DNA from: Gibbula magus
Taxonomy: Eukaryota > Mollusca > Gastropoda > Trochida > Trochidae
Reading direction: 5' to 3'
DNA length: 64,000 bases
NCBI GenBank assembly: GCA_936450465.1
Contig: OW388300.1
Location: forward strand, 47,878,358 to 47,942,357
Within the stretch, counting starts at the first letter, position 1, and each line of letters opens with the position of its first letter. This document shows, piece after piece, positions 34,015-46,802 of the stretch. Position numbers and translations under genes: made by a program. Below the pieces are notes generated by a model, which had not been told where the DNA came from, searched no databases, and saw only the letters and a program-made list of their open reading frames with translations.

Positions 34015-34738
34015 ATGGCAGACGATGCAAAGAAACGCTTTGCCAATGGACGAACTTAAAAGATTGATTAAGGAAAAGGGTGGGGGGACACATTTTTTTC
34101 CCATGGAAGAAGCTGACATATCCAAGATGTGTGAATACTTTGACATAAAGAATCCTGTAAAACTAGAAGATAAAGTCTTCGTTGATATATATGCTGTATT
34201 TTGGGAGGAAGGGTCGTGAAAGATTTCTGCCATGAAACTTGTATACAGTCAAAGATGAACAAACGAAAAATCATCAAGATGATGTTCACAGTTCTGAGGG
34301 AAGAATGTATGCAATTCCAGGTAAGTTTCATTAATCAATAATATATCTAATTGAATCTTTAAATTCCTACTATATAAATATTTGACACGAATCAGTGACT
34401 TTGCCTATATAATTAAAAAATAAGAAATTGAAAAATGAGTTCATATTCATGGAATACTAAAGATAATAATAATAAATATGTTATGTAGTATACAGACACT
34501 TTTTCATGTTGAGCAATTTATTATGTACTAATAATTTTAATTAATAATTGATACATTTCAGATTATGCATTGTTTCCAGTGAAAACCTTCATCAAGTACA
34601 AAAGAAGCCTGAGCACAAAGTCTGACAGATTGTTCCAGCGTTCATCGAAAGACCCGAATGCTCGCACATAGTATGATGCCGCCCCTCTTGGTCATAATGC
34701 AATTGGGAATATGCTGCCTTCAAACTCAACGAAAGCAG
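34015..34738 (+). pseudogene. Broken DUF3504/Crypton-like tyrosine recombinase
   Basis: Pieces in three frames give a recognisable recombinase. 34015 starts MADDAKKRFA; a +1 shift gives PMDELKRLIKEKG, then EADISKMCEYFDIKNPVKLE and DKVFVDIYAVFW. Another shift near 34207 gives GRERFLP, a stop, NLYTVKDEQTKNHQDD and GRMYAIP. A clean intron (34321-34561, GTAAGT...TTTCAG, phase 1) leads to DYALFPVKTFIKYKRSL, LFQRSSKDPNART, a stop where tryptophan is expected, then YDAAPLGHNAIGNML. The order matches DUF3504 recombinases. The core N-terminal domain is deleted between RLIKEKG and EADI, and the R-H-Y catalytic end is not found after the donor-like GT at 34739. It keeps an intron, so it is not a processed copy. 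It is a relative, not a duplicate, of the gene at 54906, whose last exon has no intron at this position. Confidence 0.75.
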
Positions 34739-36372
34739 GTATTTTAATGAATTTGCTTGAGTTATTACAATAAATCATTTGTTCAAAATATTTTAATATG
34801 CATTAAGAAACTTGAATCATTCCTTTTCATTTCTAAAACAATATAATGTAAATTACATTAAAATTACATATATACTTATATTCCAATGTGATTGTTAAGA
34901 TTATCTTAGCAGTACACTAATCACTTACTGAGGGCCGCTCTCTCACCTCACCTCCTCGCTAATGTTGTTCCAGGCTGAATTTTTTTCTTTCTGTTTGCCT
35001 ATATTCATACCACAATCAATAGTGTCACCATTCCCACACTTTTATTTTGAAACATCTGATTATGTAACTTCAAGTAATCAGGGACAATGAATTAGAATTA
35101 TTCGCTCACAAATCCAGAACCAGATAACGCATACTTCAACCGAGTACTAGGTGTTATGCAGTAATATTCTTTGTTCACAGCTATATCAGTTACCGATGAT
35201 ACAGACGGTTTATTAACAAAAGCAACCATCGAACTGTGAAACGTAATCAATGGCCAGACGTAACAGACATACATGCAGTAAATACGCAACTGACCGTGCA
35301 GCTGATAGAAGATACTTAGTCCAGATTCGACGTCAACTTGACGTTGATGCATAACATGAAAATCAGTTCAGTGGCGCCTTTCGTATCTTTCACAAAAAAG
35401 CTAACACAATACTACACTCCTAATTACGCACTGTCATTGACTGTACAGCCGGCGTGTAAGTCCATGTCATTCTAGGAACGTTGACGTCGTTGTGTGCTTA
35501 AGCATTTATTTAAAAGCATACTTAGTTTAAAAAACTATTTATATCGATTCAATATCATCTACATATCAGGTTACATTGCCTTATCAAGGTCAGGATTCTC
35601 TAAAGTGCACCAATGATGATTCGTCGATTTTAAAAGTAAAATGAAATTAATCGTCCTTCTCCAGTAAATTACTTTTTTTGAACAATTAATGTTTGCCAAT
35701 CAATTAATGATTGGACACCATGTCCAGGATTTCAGCGCCCAGTATGTTGGAGTCAACCAACCTGCGAACTTGGTATACTAACTTTATTCATAATGATATG
35801 TCCAGTGGTATATAACCTTTCTTAAAACGGAAAAATTAAAACGAGAAAAAGGAAGACAAATTTACCAAAAGTTATTATTTTATGGATTCCTAGAATTCAG
35901 ATAAAATAAGTACAACTGTTTCTCAAATGATTTTTAAAACTTCGAACACCGAACTTCCAATTGTAAATGGAGATTCATCTGGCTACTCGCATCATTCATT
36001 CCAGGGATTTTATTATTGTCTTGTCAAAGCTTTACTAAAGACAACCCATCCATGTGAGACAAAGCTCTTCTATTGAATACATTTATCTTACATTTAATGT
36101 TTTGTTAGATTTAATAGGTTCAATGAAATTACTCTTACATGTATTTCCTCACCTAGCTTTGCCTTAATTGTGTTTATAACATGTGATAAACCTATGATTG
36201 ACAGCATTGTATGTCAATGTTTGTTTATTTGAAACGAATTTGCAGATTACACTCAAAGGATATGAAGGTTTTATTATTTTGTTGAGATAAGTGTGGGATT
36301 TCTTATTACTTGATTACTGACGTTTGTGACTGTTGTTTATGCAATCAACTTATGTCAATACACAATATCGTC
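34739..36372. other. No gene recognised
   Basis: I looked here for the missing C-terminal exon of the recombinase (HxxR...GH...Y) and did not find it. A minus-strand frame at 35098-35352 has no known motif. Confidence 0.45.
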
Positions 36373-36600
36373 ATTCAGTGACCCCATGACCTCATTTGGG
36401 GTCACAGGGGTCACAACCTTAAGAACCTATTTCATGTTCTTCTCAAGTTCCAAAAGATCTAGAGAGCTCAAAATGTGTGTGCAGACTCCTTGGCCAATGG
36501 GGATTCTAAATTGTAGATTTGGTGACCCTTTGACCTCAAATAAGGTCTCGGGGTTCACAACCCTAAACACCTATTTTCATCTTCTTCTCCGTTAAAAAAA
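36373..36600 (-). repeat. Dispersed repeat family F, copy 4 (reversed)
   Basis: On the minus strand it reads GGAGAAGAAGATGAAAATAGG, a GTGACC-rich block, ACCAAATCTACAATTTAGAA and CTCTAGATCTTTTGG, matching 4640-4780 and 32590-32750. Frames open on the plus strand here are incidental. Confidence 0.6.
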
Positions 36601-37581
36601 GCTCTGAACAAGCTGAGAAAATTTATTATACCAATACAAATCCTAGTGAGCTACAGATCCCATGGCTTTATCTTTGTATAACTTCTTAAATAAACATTTG
36701 GGACGTTATCAAGCATATGAAATATGACATAACAGCAGCTTTTATACATGCTACATGGGTGTATGATATAACAAAGACAACAGTTCAGAAAACAATGGCA
36801 TTAAAGGTAAACAAGTGAAGTTGTGATAAATACATCATATTGAATATTTTGAATAATACTTTACCCCAGATATAAAAGTGTAATCAGTTATGACAGTATG
36901 ATTATGCAATAATCAAGGTTTTTAAAGAAAACCCTCGGTTATAAAGCACCTCTATCGGGATAAACTTGTTTCTTGAGTCAATTCGTCACAAACAACATTT
37001 GACGCATACCCCAACTGTATAAACAATGGTAATTGTAGAGCACCGAACATTCTGATCAAAATCTCCGTGAATTGTTGATCCCTTTAGTTTTCAAAAGATG
37101 AGTCTTTTGAAGAGAAATATGTTTCAAAATCTTCTTTCTTCAATATTTGGTAGTTGGAAGCATGAATGTAAAATAACCGTGTGATGTTTGAACCATTGTA
37201 CAGCAATTGGTATGTATCCTTTTAAACGTCAGTTTCATGTTACCTAATATATACATATAAGTGAAATTTCATCAACGGTGTTTATCAATATTGTTAAGTA
37301 TAGGACATCATTCAGAATTGATTGTCTTATGAAACAACAATAAAAGAACATAATATAATGTGTGTTAGTGTTATATCACTAATCTTATCGAAGCCACGAG
37401 TGAAATTTCATGATTTACCCAGTCACAAATTGAAAGACCGAAATAAAAACACAACTATATTATGTTTATTCATTGCTTGACATCGGAGATGTGGCGTTAC
37501 AATTGCATCATTTGAGGGATATCTGGCGACGTCATATCAATGTACACATGACGTCATACCACTGTATGCCCCTGATGTGTT
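36601..37581. other. No gene recognised; paired CRE-like sites at the end
   Basis: Two GACGTCAT sites, about 37518-37525 and 37549-37557, lie 30 bp apart just before the possible exon at 37582. Otherwise nothing is supported. Confidence 0.4.
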
Positions 37582-37826
37582 GAAGGCAAGGAAAAACTGA
37601 TACCAAATCTGCAGTGGTCTTCACCCTTCACAAAAACAACACCAACAACCATCCGGCTGACACAAACTGGCTGTATGATACATACTGCTGCGCATGCAAT
37701 GACGCAGGATTTATTGAAATGCGAATTGCTATGTGGAATGCAGATCGCAATTTGATTGTATCTCATAGTACAGACACGACAGCTGTCTTATCTCAAGTTC
37801 TCGTGTCTTGTCAATATATCATATAA
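37582..37826 (+). CDS. Possible terminal exon, unknown product
   Basis: The frame opens after a stop near 37580, preceded by an AG-type acceptor (TTGAAG), and runs to a stop at 37824-37826. AATAAA follows at 37876-37881, which fits a last exon. The reading includes TNWLYDTYCCACNDAGFIEM and RIAMWNADRNLIVSHSTDTT. The spacing W-L-Y...GF-x-x-x-R...W-x-x-D-x-x-L-x-V-S loosely recalls the C-terminal hotdog repeat of acyl-CoA thioesterase II/ACOT8-type proteins, but the characteristic Q-E-G near the end is absent (STDTT instead). No upstream exon was found. It may equally be a pseudogene fragment or a chance frame; both strands are open here, which weakens the case. Confidence 0.25.
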
Positions 37827-37915
37827 TATGTAACATCTAAGTACATAATACAATTATTTAAACTACTGTCTGATGAATAAATATGTACTTCAAAGTATTG
37901 ACGCCTACTCAAGCC

Positions 37916-38140
37916 TCATCCATTGACAACTTCCTTCAGCATGTGATTGTGATTGAATATGTGTCACTCTATCATCGTTATTACAGTTTTATCAATTGAC
38001 AAAAAGAAGACAGATGACACTGGGGGTGACTTGATAACTTGGAAGGTTCGCCTAAGACGTCCATGATGATACAAAACAGAAGGATTGATATGGGGAAGTA
38101 TCAAAGTTTACGATAAAATTAGAAACTCAGACAGATAAAT
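37916..38140 (+). repeat. Direct duplication, copy 1
   Basis: ACAACTTCCTTCAGCA (about 37927), GATTGTGATTGAATATGTGT, ATCATCGTTATTAC and GAAGACAGATGACAC recur in the same order at 40965-41150, about 3.0 kb away. Later words (ACAAAACAGAAGGATTGAT, GAAACTCAGACAGAT) match too, with small gaps. It is either a dispersed repeat or an old segmental duplication. Confidence 0.7.
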
Positions 38141-39841
38141 GGCGCAGGACAGAACGAATTCTATTTCGACTTTATAACGTGAAATCAGGAGATAAAACTA
38201 CTGTGTATTTAACTTTTTGTGAAATACATTCAATACCAAATTTTATCATTCGGAGCCGAACGCGTCAGTGAGTTGTCAGCGTATTTTTAACGTGCTCTTT
38301 GACATTGCGGAAGGAAACTGAGTGATATGGTAATCAGTTGAGTCCAATTTTCGTCAGGTTTGACGCATCACATTCCGTTGTTTTCGATGTGGTAGAATGT
38401 TGAATCATTAGTGAAATTACGACTCATTCTTATCAAGATGATTATTAAGTGTTGAAACACATGTTAATTAAATATGACCTATAGGTTGGGATATAGAAAC
38501 TCGAAATCTTAACGTTTCACAGCTTTGAATTCTTTCCTCCACCGATTGTCGAGCCAATTCCGTGTGATGTCATAACTGCTTGAGCTTATAACGTCATTCT
38601 ATTGGAACGTAAACCGGTTCGCTTACGGCTTATCACTGTTGTGCAGTGAGTGTGGTGCTTAAAATAAGTATGTTTTATTTGAAGAAACAAGCATAATAAG
38701 GATGCGACCAGGTCACTTGAATTACTAGAAGTGTGTAATTGAAGCATGGCAAAGCAACTTGGCCATATAGTCGTCGTTCACTGTTAACTGAAGCGACTTT
38801 TGAACGCACTGTAGTTTCATTTTTCAAGACATCAGTCCAAATTAAAATTATTTCCCAAAGTGATACTCACATAACATTGGGTAGAAAGAAAACATGATGT
38901 AAACTGCAAAAGCGAAGACAACTGACTGACGCATGTTTATGCCCCAGACCTATTAAGTGTCGTATCAAATGATAAATGGGATTGATATCTTCACCTTTAT
39001 CGGTCACTCATCCGCTCCAAACTGGTTTATGCGTCCATTATATATAAATAATGGATCTGCCTGTCCATCTTATATCAAAATGTTAGATACTATATTCATA
39101 CCTTGTCTAGGGACCTTCTGAACTTCACCTGTTGGAAGCCTTTATGTTGAAGCTGATGAGACATCAAATGAACATCAGTGCATCAAAATAGTACTTCAAT
39201 ATATCACTTAATTAAACCTCTAACCCTGCCTACAACTGACTATTCAATTGCGAGTACCAGCATATAACTCAAAACCTAAACCAATTTCAACTCTCGGTAT
39301 CTTGCTTGGGAACTGGAGAAAACGGCTAACAGGGAAACAGCCAATGGCCAATGAGAGAATAGAGAAAACCACCAAAGAATCTGGAGAAAACGGCCATAAC
39401 GTAAAAAGTACCTTTCACTATGATGATCAAAGCCATTTGTTATGTATTATGAACAGTATACGTCTTACTTTCAAATACAAAAACCTTTTTAAAACATATT
39501 GAATGATAGTACCGTCCTTTAGTAGTCCAGTGTGAGAATGTGTTATCCACTGGAAAACATCAACATAACCATCCCACTAAGCCTATTATTCTCACCCAAG
39601 TACAAGTTCGATCTTACCAACTGAGCAGAGCAATGTTTGCTTTCCACAGCTGGTCAGGCCCCGTGTTAATCTAACAGCTTATAAAATATCTGATACAAAT
39701 CAATTAATTTACCAACACGCTTTCAATGACATCCGTATTCAATACTTTGATTACATAGAGAATCTCACCCAAGTGTCTTCTGATATCAAATATATCAACA
39801 CTCGTTGATTAAAGTTACAGATATCCGAGGTCATAACATTG
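38141..39841. other. No gene recognised; promoter-like patch at 38530-38660
   Basis: 38555-38620 holds GAGCCAATTCC, TGATGTCAT, TAACGTCAT and CTATTGG within 60 bp, an arrangement of CCAAT and CRE-like words seen in animal promoters, yet no first exon is visible downstream. A frame at 39248-39502 has no recognisable domain. Confidence 0.35.
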
Positions 39842-40051
39842 TGACGTCATAAGCATTATGCCATCATAGCAATGTTACGTCATCACCATTGAGACGTCAT
39901 AGCATTGTCATCAGTGTTCTCAGTGATGCCAAAGCTTTGTGATGTCATTAACTGATGATGTAATAGGATTATGACGATTTGATTGTAGTGATATCTACAA
40001 TGTAGATATCGCTTGTAGATATCGCCTTATCTCACACAGGCGATATCTACT
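39842..40051. repeat. Cluster of CRE-like palindromes and GATATC hairpins
   Basis: TGACGTCA (39842-39849), then TTACGTCA, AGACGTCA and TGATGTCA follow within about 110 bp as a degenerate tandem (units of about 28-47 bp). At about 39990-40050 three GATATCTACA/TGTAGATATC words form nested stems, including TAGATATCGCC / GGCGATATCTA around a 12-base loop. It lies immediately before the LINE remnant. Confidence 0.55.
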
Positions 40052-40077
40052 GTGGGAGCCAGTTTTGGATGATAAAA

Positions 40078-40950
40078 GTCAATATATACTGATGGTTCAA
40101 AGAAGGGTTTGGCAATAGCAACTGTCACACCTTCAACAACTTCAAGGCTGCATGATGGCAGCAGCATCTTCACCACATAAACTAAAGTCCTCCTAAAGGC
40201 CATTCGTCACATTAAAAATTCAACCCCATATATTTATATTATATTTTCAGACTCAGATTTTTATCCGATATAGACTCTATATATAACAGGCAATGAAAAG
40301 AAATGGTAAAATATGGGTATAAGAGCCTTTAAGAGGCAATAACAAAGTTGATACAGCAGCAAAATCAGCTTTTAATTTCAAACATATTTCGTCTACTAAA
40401 ATTACTTATTCTGATTCTAAACCTGCAATTATATTTTACATTAAACAGCATTGGAGGTCCACATGAGACCAACAATAACACAATAAACTTTACAATATAC
40501 AACCTCAATTAGGTTATAGATATCTGTCAGAAAGCTTATGTTTAAATCGTTCTCTTCCTTTTAAGGGTGAATGTCTTTCATTTTGTATTTCCTGGCAGTG
40601 TCCTCTCACTGTTAAACACACATGTGAGTGTAGGGACAGTGCAAATAACGGGAACTTTTAATTCCAAATATATCATTATATCAAATTTCTTATCACTTCC
40701 GTGAACACAGAGTTTTAGAATATTTAAAGGCTGTACATTATTTTGATAAGCTCTTATGTTTATATTACCTTATTATAATATTATTTTTATTTCACAAAGA
40801 CTGTGATAACTTGCTTGTCTTTTCTGACTACATGCCGTTTCGTGTTTTTGTTGCAAATATTTTATTTGTATTTAATTGGAGCAAATTTCTCGCCGCTAAT
40901 GGCTGCAATACTGTCGAAGCAGCGTTAAACGATAACTCACTCACTCATCA
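40078..40950 (+). pseudogene. LINE 3' end with RNase H domain remnant and ACTC tail
   Basis: The plus-strand frame from about 40084 reads IYTDGSKKGLAIATVTPSTT, SRLHDGSSIFTT, a stop, then TKVLLKAIRHIKNSTPYIY and IIFSDSDF. TDGSK, the SIFTAE(L)KA-like block and FSDS are the first three conserved blocks of the RNase H domain carried by I-group non-LTR retrotransposons. Further on, ITGNEKK and AKSAF-like words (about 40285-40380) and CPLTVKHTCECRDSA (about 40605) are the usual downstream parts. Stops and frameshifts are frequent, so it is dead. It ends with GCGTTAAACGATAACTCACT and a short CACT tail (to 40950), the type of 3' tail I associate with gastropod LINEs. Confidence 0.75.
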
Positions 40951-40956
40951 GCTAAC

Positions 40957-41150
40957 AACTTCCTTCAGCAGCCGATTGTGATTGAATATGTGTTATCTTG
41001 TATCATCGTTATTACGTTTGCTTAACATTGCCACAATGAAGACAGATGACACCAAGAGTGACCTAATAACTGAGACAAAGCAGAAGGTTGATTCGGGAAA
41101 GTGCCAAAATTAAATATAGAATGAGAAACTCATACAGATGACTGAAACTA
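40957..41150 (+). repeat. Direct duplication, copy 2
   Basis: Matches 37916-38140 in order and orientation. It starts right after the ACTC tail of the LINE remnant, so the LINE may have inserted at the edge of this copy. Confidence 0.65.
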
Positions 41151-43574
41151 ATGTAATGCAATTGGAATTGATACTTTCGTCTGAATATCCATGAAACGCA
41201 ATTTTCTCAGGGTTTTGATGTCATAGTACTTTGAGTCATGTTGCCGATGATATGATGTAGTTTAAAGTCTGAGCAATACGCAGCATCTACTGTACTCTAT
41301 CACAGGAAATGTTGCATAATCTCAAGGGATATCTCTGATTCTGTGGAACAAAATGTGAATTATAGAAAAGTGTTTATTCTAATAGTGTGGCTGAACTTAA
41401 TGAGAGAGATGCACTGTATATTGTAGACTGGGAATATACTTACGACGATTGTTACGATGTTACCTATGCTTTATCTCATCGAGATGATATGTTAAAATCA
41501 ATCACCCTTGTATCCGTTCAATTTGTTATTGAACTGTTGATTAATAATTTACCATACTATGAACAAAATTCAGTGAAACGTACTCAAAGAGGATTGAAAA
41601 TTTCATTGTTCAAGATTCAAGATTTCATTGTGATGATATTACCCCTTTTTGTATCGTGCTGAAATTCATTATTCTAAGGCAATAACTCCAACTCCAATTG
41701 TTCAAAATTAAATGGTTAATTGAAATCCAGTTCCGTTTATTGTTTGATAAGGATTTAAAATATAATGGTATAATAGTGTATGACATAAAGACATAAAATG
41801 TACAGCTTAGCGATTTTAAAAATAGGTTGACTACCTGATGTAAAACAGAGTATAAAACTTTATTTCTACTTTGTAAATTGTCATCAAGGCATTTGTTTTA
41901 AACGGTAATCTCTGATGGACATTGTTGTACATGTACATTGCTTTGATTGTTAACAACGGCGTTGTACCAATTGAGTCTATGAGGTCATCCCATATTTTAA
42001 TCAATGTCATGTTAATGTCAATTCTGATTACTAGATCTAGTATCACCATTGTAGACCATATCTAGTATATTATATTAATCTTCCCTCGGCACTATCTCCG
42101 GCAGGGTTGAATGTTCCGATACTCTTCAAGTATTTTACTAGGACTTTCATCAGGGAAACCTGTACTCATGAGGGAAATTTGAATTTTGTTAAGACGACCA
42201 ATTACCCAATGCATAGTTTTTATATGAAATAATGTTATCCGGGTTCTTTGCGCAGGATCAACATAATAATCTGCTTGACTAAAATACCGTATATGTATGC
42301 GAGCTAAATCTTCGACAGCAAGCAGAACTCTCTGACGAGTTACAAAAGTGACATGTGAAGATCAAATCAACGGAGCAGTCTCATTTGCTGACCTCAATGA
42401 CATTTCGGCTATTTTAGAACATACCAGACAAATTATATAGAGGTCAAATGCTATGAGTATATTGGCATTAAAGACTGAGTGACGGAATATGTATTGCCCG
42501 AGACACGTTATTTATTGTTATGATTAATATAGTCCTCGTAGATCACACCTAGCATATCATATTCATCATGCATATGCCCGCAGACGGAACCCCTATCTCA
42601 ATATCTGACAGTATTCCCTGAACAAAATAGTGAGTTTAAATTAGAATGTTTTATCATGTACTCTTAATATGTTCTTAGTGATTAGAACTTGCTACCAAAC
42701 GTAGTCTTCGTTAGGCACTCTGACATTTCATTCGATTTTGTTTGAGAATGAGCGAAAAAGTTATGTGCATAAAGTCGGTTGCACATGCAAACCAAGGAAA
42801 TCATTGTTGATGTAGAGGTCTACGTGAGGCCAATCTACGTGCACGAAGACCATTTGTCGGACCTGTGAGATAGACATAGATAGAAAGCCAAATCTATAAA
42901 AAAAATACTCACTCAAATTAATAAAGTGGGTTCCTATGAAATTATAAATCACTCACAAATGGTTAAAGCATTGGGCTGATTTTCTAGATCAGTTTACTTG
43001 CGATAAGTACAGCCGTGTTTTGTAAATGTTGATATGTAAATAACCCTGAAAGGAAATACAAATGTGGGATAAAATGATTCTTGTGTCCTACTACAATTAT
43101 ACAGCCTCATTACCAAAGTCATCGTATTGGCATGAACGTAGTGAATATGTGTGTTATGGTAGATATGTTTCAATAAAGACACGTAAAGACACAAAATATC
43201 TCCAGACTGTCGATAGAATGCTTACTTACATTCGCTCACCTGCAGGGCATGCAACTGATAGAAACGGGAATCTCATTTGTCAAGAAATGATACAAACTAA
43301 TGTGTTACTTGGGCACACTAATGTGTTACTTGGGGAGAACTTAGTTTTACTTCAAACAACACCACAATTTTAATAAAGGATAAACGGAAAATGGTATTAT
43401 GTTTAAATGACGCTTTCATGTTCATCATAAGGTATACTTATAACATATTTCGAATTATGATATTGTTATTGTTTTATATGTTCTACTTCAACCATGACAT
43501 AGTCACTGATGTACAATAATTAGTTGCACTATTTTTGTAAACAGTTCCATGTTTTGAGTACGGATTCTTTATGC
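41151..43574. other. No gene recognised
   Basis: Frames at 41387-41662 (91 codons) and 43062-43373 (103 codons) show no known motif, signal peptide or acceptable splice context. Probably chance. Confidence 0.4.
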
Positions 43575-44061
43575 GTGAAAGATACATCCATTGTGTTTCA
43601 TAAAATTTTATTTGGCTTAAATACGTGCCATCAAACGATATGTGCTGATTTCAGTTCAAATAATTTCACTGAACTTGCATATTCATCCCCAATAGCCAAT
43701 TATATCATTATAGTTTTTAATTAAAATTTAGCAACATCATTATACATGTACATAAATCGAAACTACGGGTTCCCATTTACATACACAGTATAAGACCTAT
43801 CAAACACTATCAACCCAAATGATTGTATGGTAAAAATAAGTTTCCAAAATACGTTTGACCAATTGACATGCGCCACACGCGGTGCATTGTTCGGTTTTCG
43901 ATAAAAAAAAATCTACACTTTTACCTTTATACCGTGAATATACTGAATTGACTATCATGAAACGGCAATTTTCGGTTACAATCAGTCCTTCTCGAAAGAT
44001 TAACAGCATTTATAAGGTTTGGCATATGTGACCCAAAACAACACAATGGATGTACCTTTAA
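43575..44061. mobile_element. TTAA-type short transposon (family C), copy 3
   Basis: Left end TGAAAGATACATCCATTGTG (TTAA decayed to TGAA) and right end CACAATGGATGTACCTTTAA (TTAA 44058-44061). Interior read on the minus strand matches copy 2 at 25651 in order: GGTCACATATGCCAAAC, TTTCGAGAAG, GAAAATTGCC, GATAGTC, GGTATAAAGGTAAAAGT. About 487 bp, the longest copy, so it may be closest to full length. Frames in it are incidental. Confidence 0.7.
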
Positions 44062-46802
44062 TGTGATGTGATTAATTCTGTAACGAAAACTTAAGTCCGA
44101 TGATATGCATTACTTCCTAGCTACTGTCCAGATCTCCACAAATATATTTTGGACCAAACTTCTCAATCGCTTTTCTAAAAGGGTCTTCTAAAACCAGATG
44201 TGCTTTAACAGAAACGTTTTAAAAGTCAAGTTCTGAAAAAAATCTCATTTACAAATACTTTCATAAAATCATGGAAATTTCAAACAATTTTATTAAAAAA
44301 TGATCTGTAAAAGTCCTGTTGCTATTTTACACTTTTTTTCCTTTCATAATATTCAGGAATCAGAAAAGTCGAATCAAGTTCATTGAAGTCTGTAAAGATA
44401 TAAGTTACAATGCTTTTCAGAAACGCGAATTCCAGCAACTTTGACATGACTGTTGGTAATTACATTACACTATGAATGTCACTAATTTGAATTTTCGGTA
44501 TTCGTTTCGTAAATATCTCTGTTGTTAGACAGTGACAATAAATACAACGATGACTATGATCTGGGGGTGCACTAAATACAACTACCTGAAGGCAAAGTGA
44601 AATTGCCTATGGATTGAATACATCCTCAAACATGCAGTATTTATATAATTCAATATCTCCTTGAACTGAACTGAACGTTCGTTACTTCGTAGAATCTTCA
44701 TTAGTGATGACAGCTACAGATAACACAAACTCAACTTTTCATTAAACCCGTCAAATGTAATGCTCATAAAGGTTAATAGTTCTGTCTGTAATAGGTAACA
44801 ACCTGATCGATGATGGTAAAATGGTCTATCAAGTTAAATCCTTCTTTACCATTGTGATATAAATCCCATAAGCTACGTGAAAGGGTCTTGAAGAATTTTA
44901 TTGATGTGATTGAAATCTTCTGTCGTATTACAAATCAAACGAGCATCTAAGATACTATGACCTCAATTATAATGCAACCGAAATAGCAATGCGTTTAAGA
45001 TACATCAAGTAAATTGATATTGTCATTGCATTCATATCAATGTAACAAAAACAGTTTTATTAATGTCAGAATCTCCATATTTATTCAGATTACGTTATTG
45101 ATTATGATATATGATTGTATTAATGGCCATATAGCCACTGCCGGATGGAATCTCATCGTGATAAACACCAGTAATACTGTCCCATAAGACCTAATTGACC
45201 TTTTTATTATTATTGACGAGTCAGATAAATTCAATAGGCGTGATATAGAATTTCATTTAAGCATGTCAACACAATTTTGATATGTATTCAACTGTCATTG
45301 TTAATACTTCATCATTCCTAAGTTTACTGCATTTCATTACACTAACACATTTTATAGGGGGAAACATAACATAAAGTGTCTGACAAAACAATCTATGGAA
45401 GTAATAATTGATAATTGCTATAACTGTAAAAGCTTTAGTCCTAAGACAGATGCACATGCTGTGACGACACCAACTTCAGTGCAAAATCTCAAAGGCGTGA
45501 AATTTCATTTGTCAGGAAACTACTTGGTATGGACGTAACCCTTTTATAGCCTTTAACATATATTCTTCTTTTAAGTTCATGATTTCTACATGATTTCATC
45601 AGTATGCAATAATACACATACTTCTGTAAATTTTATATTTTGTTTTTAAAATCTGAAAAAAGGTCAAGATGATTAATGAAAATCTATTCAAACGAAGTAC
45701 ATAACAACATTTCCAAGATGTAATCATGTTTCTCAGTAATATTGGATGTAAGAAATGTAGCTGATATTCGAATTTCAAAGATCATAATTCACGGAAATTG
45801 GGCTCTCAATTGATTTCTCTAAATGACAGTAATATGAGATTGATAACATCTAACTAACTTCCAAAAAAAATCAATCTCGTAATCCTAATTTTAACATATT
45901 TTAATTTTGAGAATTGCATGACGATGACTGGGTAGCTTGACGTCCTTTTGAAAACATTGACAGCATATTGTCGACAATGTTGAAACCGGACAGAATTAAT
46001 CTGAAAATGGCACATGAAGAAGCCAATGTTAACTTGACTACATTATTTCCTGCTGAAATTCAAGACGGAAATTTGCTTCAGACTAGAAATGGACAAATTG
46101 GTTGACTGAACATCTACTATGATAAATACACCATACAGATACAGGACATCATTAGTTTCATTCATGTACATTTATTGTCCACCCGATAGTTTCATTCAAC
46201 CGATTTGTCACAAAATAGTATTTCAGGAATATGCAAATAGATAACTTCTGATTGCTTAAAACGTGACACCTCCATTTAGGTGTTGAGAAAAATGTAAGTT
46301 CATTGTGTGTTTGCAACAGTAACGCATAGCAGAATGTTCTCGATATTCGCTACTTTACTCTTTTAACTCTATTTTCTTCGCACAATTTATTATCTTAATC
46401 ACAATTCTACCTATTCCCTTCTGTCAGGATATAAATAACATAGCAATTATAACGCTTCTTCCACGCTGTAAAACCAGCATATCAAGTTTGTCCATCAACG
46501 CATTAAGCAATATTCACGGAAAACCTCCATTAAGATATGTTATTGTTCAAAGACAACAAGATGTAATAATTATCTCTCTTACCTTAGCTGTTTTTCAGCA
46601 ATCAGTTCAAAGTGCTTTCAGACAACCTATTAGTGCCTTACAATGGCGTCTTTCAACATCAATTGAAAATATGTTGATGTTAGTTATCTCATTTCGATTG
46701 ACATATGTAATTGTTTAAGGGTCATTTCAGTACGTTATCCATTGTGCACAGATAAAAATGCGGTAAAAGTATATCATGACGTTTTATAGACATTGAATAC
46801 AA
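44062..46802. other. No gene recognised
   Basis: AT-rich; the frame at 46488-46718 lacks any recognisable domain. Confidence 0.45.
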
